DNA from: CAZSAL01 sp964604825
GTDB taxonomy: Bacteria; Elusimicrobiota; Elusimicrobia; 2-01-FULL-59-12
Direction: 5' to 3'
Assembly: GCA_964604825.1 (NCBI GenBank)
Contig: CAZSAL010000074.1
Location: forward strand, 1 to 8,147
Length of the DNA stretch: 8,147 bases
The translations under genes and the position numbers were made by a program. Below the pieces are notes generated by a model that worked only from the letters and a program-made list of their open reading frames with translations, did not search any database and was not told where the DNA came from. Below, piece after piece: positions 5,873-8,147 of the stretch (position 1 is its first letter; each line of letters begins with the position of its first letter).

Positions 5873-7171
5873 ATGTTAGCGCGTAATTTCTCCTGGAAAC
5901 TGTCCGGCTACCTCCTCGGCGGCGGCGTTTATTTTTTATTTACGCTGCTGTTGATTCGCCATTTGGGGCCTGTGGAATACGGCAAATTTGCTTTCGCTCT
6001 TGGATGGGCCGGACTTTTCGCCATCCTCGTTGATTATGGTTTCAACCCTATAATTACCCGCGATCTGTCACGTTCTCCTACGAATGGCACCGGCTATTGG
6101 CACCACGTCCAATCATCGAAACTTTTATTATGGCTGGCCGCGGCGGTTCTGCTCACTATTTTTTCATTGATACAGCCGCAGGCGAGAAAACTGCTGACAC
6201 TGAGCTGGCTGGCCCTGATATTTCTGGGATTGAACTCGTTCATGGAGACCGCGCAGGCATTCACTTATGCCTACGAAAAGTTCCGGGACGGAGCTCTGCT
6301 CACGATAGCCCATAAATGGCTGATCACAATCCTCGGAGGATCCGCAATTTATATTGGCTGGAAAACGCACGGGATACTGGCCGCGATGGCCGTTGGCGCA
6401 ACATTCGGCGCACTCGTAATGGTCTGGTATTTTAAACATAAACTCCTTCCCCCTTTGAGGGGGAAGGTCGGGATAGGGGGTGCCATACAACAGACACTGC
6501 TCCCCCCACCTCAGTCCTCCCCCTCCAGGGGGGAGGAAGTTAAGTTAAAAGTCTCTCTCTGGGAAGAGGCATTCCCCGTTCTTCTCCAAAATATTTTTAT
6601 CGTTATTTATTTCAAGATCGATACCGTGATGCTCTCGTTTATGGCAGGCGACCTGCAGACCGGCTGGTACAACGCGGCGTACCGTTTTTTGGAATTATCT
6701 AACATTCTCCCTACTGCCATAATGGCCGTTCTGGTCGCTCCTCTTTCACGTCAAATACATATGAATCAGTGGCTTCCTTTTTTTAGGAAATATTTGGCCG
6801 GTTTCCTTCTTGCGGCTTTTTTGGGTTTTTTAATTCTTCTAGTTATAGCGTCTGTTTTACCTCGTTTCATACTGGGATATTCTTTCACCCCCTCACAACC
6901 TATTCTACGCGTTTTAGCTTTAACTCTTTTCTTTTACTATCCAAACTATCTATTGACTATGACCCTTATATTTTTAAAACGGCAGGCTGCTAATGCATGG
7001 GTAGCGCTTGCGTGTGTTTTTTTCAACATCGGCATGAACCTTTATGCTATTCCCCGATGGGGAGCCATGGGCGCAGCCTGGATGACAATGGCTACGGAAG
7101 CGCTAATCAGCGTCGTCTCCTTGTTTTTAATTTTCAAATGGAGGAATTCAGCAGTCCCCAAAACTTCTTAG
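5873..7171 (+). CDS. Wzx-type polysaccharide flippase (MOP superfamily)
   Basis: Membrane transporter of the polysaccharide-biosynthesis branch of the MOP superfamily, expected to flip undecaprenyl-linked repeat units across the inner membrane. The N-terminus is typical: NFSWKLSGYLLGGGVYFLFTLLLIRHLGPVEYGKFAFA (5-42; quoted here only as NFSWKLSGYLLGGG and RHLGPVEYGKFAFA) followed by DYGFNPIITRDLSR (54-67). About twelve hydrophobic segments span 432 residues. The second half carries WEEAFPVLLQN and YFKIDTVMLSFM (230-257), then GWYNAAYRFLE (264-274), all family hallmarks. Residues 191-222 are an extra loop encoded by an inserted palindromic repeat; without it the protein is about 400 residues, the usual size. 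The ATG at 5873 has no Shine-Dalgarno sequence and appears to come from the inserted segment upstream, while the older start (TTG 4952) is stranded about 0.9 kb away. The next gene begins 1 nt after its stop. Confidence 0.93.
   Translation: MLARNFSWKLSGYLLGGGVYFLFTLLLIRHLGPVEYGKFAFALGWAGLFAILVDYGFNPIITRDLSRSPTNGTGYWHHVQSSKLLLWLAAAVLLTIFSLIQPQARKLLTLSWLALIFLGLNSFMETAQAFTYAYEKFRDGALLTIAHKWLITILGGSAIYIGWKTHGILAAMAVGATFGALVMVWYFKHKLLPPLRGKVGIGGAIQQTLLPPPQSSPSRGEEVKLKVSLWEEAFPVLLQNIFIVIYFKIDTVMLSFMAGDLQTGWYNAAYRFLELSNILPTAIMAVLVAPLSRQIHMNQWLPFFRKYLAGFLLAAFLGFLILLVIASVLPRFILGYSFTPSQPILRVLALTLFFYYPNYLLTMTLIFLKRQAANAWVALACVFFNIGMNLYAIPRWGAMGAAWMTMATEALISVVSLFLIFKWRNSAVPKTS
5879..5902 (+). repeat. 24-bp direct repeat, right copy (perfect match to 4958-4981)
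   Basis: Right-hand copy of the repeat, inside codons 3-10 of the full flippase. The sequences flanking the two copies differ on both sides (TTGATC before and CATTTG after the left copy; ATGTTA before and TCCGGC after the right), which is the pattern a target-site duplication leaves around an insertion. Confidence 0.95.
6445..6537. repeat. Paired inverted hairpin units inserted in frame in the flippase gene
   Basis: Left unit: arms CCTTCCCCCT (6445-6454) and AGGGGGAAGG (6458-6467) with a 3-nt loop, followed by the tail TCGGGATAGGGGGTG (6468-6482). Right unit, in inverted orientation: the tail CTCCCCCCACCTCAG (about 6500-6514), then arms TCCTCCCCC (6515-6523) and GGGGGAGGA (6529-6537) with a 5-nt loop. 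The reverse complement of the right unit aligns with the left unit over about 37 nt, so this is one repeat present as two inverted copies around an 18-nt spacer. It resembles the G/C-rich palindromic repeats scattered between genes in many environmental bacterial genomes, but here it is translated as LLPPLRGKVGIGG...SPSRGEE between transmembrane segments. Confidence 0.88.
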
Positions 7172-7172
7172 C

Positions 7173-8147
7173 ATGGACATATCCATTATTATTGTAACCT
7201 TCAATACCAAATCACTGACACTCGACCTTCTAGCGCGTCTGCACTCTAATCCTTCGTCAGTTTCTCATGAAATTATTGTCGTCGATAATGCTTCGCCAGA
7301 TCAGACATCCACTGCAGTGCAGACAGTCTATCCTGATGTCCTATTGATACAAAATTCGGATAATTTGGGATTTGCGAAGGCATGCAACGCGGGCGCGAAA
7401 ATCGCAAAGGGACGCCACCTTATTTTCCTGAACAGCGACACCGAACCGGTGCACGGTGCGCTCGATCAACTCATTGAATATATGGATACTCACCCGAACA
7501 TCGGCATCATCGGTCCCAACCTGATTTCTTTGGACGGAAAACATATTCAAATGGCATGGGGCTGGGATCCGATCCTGTTCGGCGAAGCAAAAATGAAAGC
7601 ATTAAGCCCGCGCATGATCAGGCGTTTCCCGGTTTTGACCCGCATCGTCGATTTTCTTCAACGTCGCGCGCGACAGGTGCCTTATGTGTGCGGCGCATGC
7701 CTGATTATGCGACGGGAGGCATTCATGCAGATATCCGGTTTCGACGCTGAATTCGAATTGTATTTCGAAGACGCCGATCTCTGCCGGCGCGCCAGGCTTA
7801 ATGGCTGGAAAGTTGAATTCATTCCTGAAGCGAAAATCATTCATCACCTGGGAGGAACGGCAGGCAGGGAATCATCGGTTCCTCTCGTTTACCGCCAGAG
7901 CCAGCTTCATTATTACCACAGGCATGCCTCCCGCGCGGCATTTCTGCTTCTGAAGAGCTATCTCTATTTCAAATGGCTGATTCTACGAATATCAGATAAT
8001 TATTCCGCATCTTTTATCCAGAATTTCAAACAGGTGATTTCGGGCTCCAGGTTGTTTTCTCTTTCTGATATGGAAAAAGCCCCCGATATTCCTGTCTTCA
8101 AGCTGTCCGCCATAGGGGATATTATCCTGACGACACCCATTCTCCCC
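7173..8147 (+). CDS. GT2-family glycosyltransferase apparently fused to a GT9-type domain, 3'-truncated by window edge
   Basis: Starts 1 nt after the flippase stop and stays open for 325 codons to the window end. Residues 1-270 are an inverting GT-A (family GT2) transferase of the rhamnosyltransferase type: MDISIIIVTFNTKS (1-14), IIVVDNASPDQT (34-45), NSDNLGFAKACNAGAK (61-76), LIFLNSDTEP (83-92, NSD as the DxD metal/nucleotide-sugar site). VCGACLIMRREAF (172-184), LYFEDADLCRRARLNGW (196-212, catalytic acidic pair) and HHLGGTAGRE (224-233) follow. After a linker (about 271-305) the same frame reads IPVFKLSAIGDIILTTPILP (306-325), the hallmark N-terminus of GT9 heptosyltransferase-type enzymes ('iLvirlsalGDvilttP'). 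No stop separates the two; Met300 at 8070 is the only ATG between them. A two-domain GT2-GT9 enzyme is the simplest reading, and a missed frameshift or stop error is the alternative. Confidence 0.9.
   Translation, partial: MDISIIIVTFNTKSLTLDLLARLHSNPSSVSHEIIVVDNASPDQTSTAVQTVYPDVLLIQNSDNLGFAKACNAGAKIAKGRHLIFLNSDTEPVHGALDQLIEYMDTHPNIGIIGPNLISLDGKHIQMAWGWDPILFGEAKMKALSPRMIRRFPVLTRIVDFLQRRARQVPYVCGACLIMRREAFMQISGFDAEFELYFEDADLCRRARLNGWKVEFIPEAKIIHHLGGTAGRESSVPLVYRQSQLHYYHRHASRAAFLLLKSYLYFKWLILRISDNYSASFIQNFKQVISGSRLFSLSDMEKAPDIPVFKLSAIGDIILTTPILP

Larger units (their letters stand above)
4982..5878 (+). mobile_element. Probable inserted segment (~897 bp) carrying the DUF5678-like/retropepsin-like pair
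   Basis: The segment between the two copies of the 24-bp repeat interrupts the flippase gene after its tenth codon. Removing it plus one repeat copy restores TTG-ATC-GCG-CGT...CTG-TCC-GGC, a continuous flippase gene with its own Shine-Dalgarno sequence directly after the methyltransferase. Its ends show a weak inverted match (4982-4990 against 5867-5875, 8 of 9). It encodes no transposase or integrase, so if mobile it would have been moved in trans, or it arrived by recombination. Its functional content is unrelated to glycan synthesis. The boundaries follow from the repeat and are inferred. Confidence 0.55.

Noticed and set aside
6445..6537. The G/C-rich hairpins as an intrinsic terminator or a CRISPR repeat
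   Set aside because: There is no T-run after either stem, the frame continues through them, and there are only two inverted units rather than regularly spaced direct repeats.
7341..7847. Minus- and plus-strand frames inside the last glycosyltransferase (7341-7550, 7556-7750, 7602-7847)
   Set aside because: The + strand frame from 7173 is open throughout and carries continuous GT2 motifs, so these are shadows; the true gene has no stop inside the window and is easily overlooked.

Overview
The window is part of a surface-polysaccharide (O-antigen or exopolysaccharide-type) biosynthesis locus. All genes lie on the + strand, mostly overlapping or within a few bases of each other, so they read as one operon that continues past both edges. 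The organism is a bacterium, probably Gram-negative with a lipid-linked Wzx/Wzy-type pathway. Moderate GC, G/C-rich palindromic repeats inside a gene and a DUF5678-like/retropepsin-like gene pair would fit an uncultivated environmental lineage, but the sequence does not fix the phylum.

Layout: (1) 1-894, GT4 glycosyltransferase whose true start lies left of the window; (2) 876-1430, WcaF-like left-handed beta-helix acetyltransferase; (3) 1430-2683, WcaI-like GT4 glycosyltransferase; (4) 2688-3923, Wzy/O-antigen-ligase-type membrane protein; (5) 3967-4947, SAM methyltransferase with an N-terminal four-Cys knuckle; (6) 4982-5878, an apparent insert of about 0.9 kb carrying a DUF5678-like small protein (5136-5414) and a retropepsin-like aspartic protease (5398-5841); (7) 5873-7171, Wzx-type flippase; (8) 7173-8147, GT2 glycosyltransferase open to the right edge, whose reading frame runs without a stop into what looks like the start of a GT9 (heptosyltransferase-type) domain.

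How they work together (inference from families): the GT4 and GT2 enzymes would build a repeat unit on a lipid carrier. The acetyltransferase and methyltransferase would modify sugars, the flippase would export the lipid-linked unit, and the Wzy/WaaL-type protein would polymerise or ligate it.

Four points stand out. First, a perfect 24-bp direct repeat (4958-4981 and 5879-5902) shows that the start of the flippase gene is duplicated on either side of the protease module. The upstream copy keeps a Shine-Dalgarno-like sequence and a TTG start but stops after 17 codons. The downstream copy has the full gene, with an ATG supplied by the insert. Second, the flippase carries an in-frame pair of inverted G/C-rich hairpin units (6445-6537) encoding about 32 extra residues in a loop. 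Third, the last gene appears to be a GT2-GT9 fusion. Fourth, the insert has a consensus-like promoter placed so that the first protease-module gene could be translated from a leaderless mRNA.
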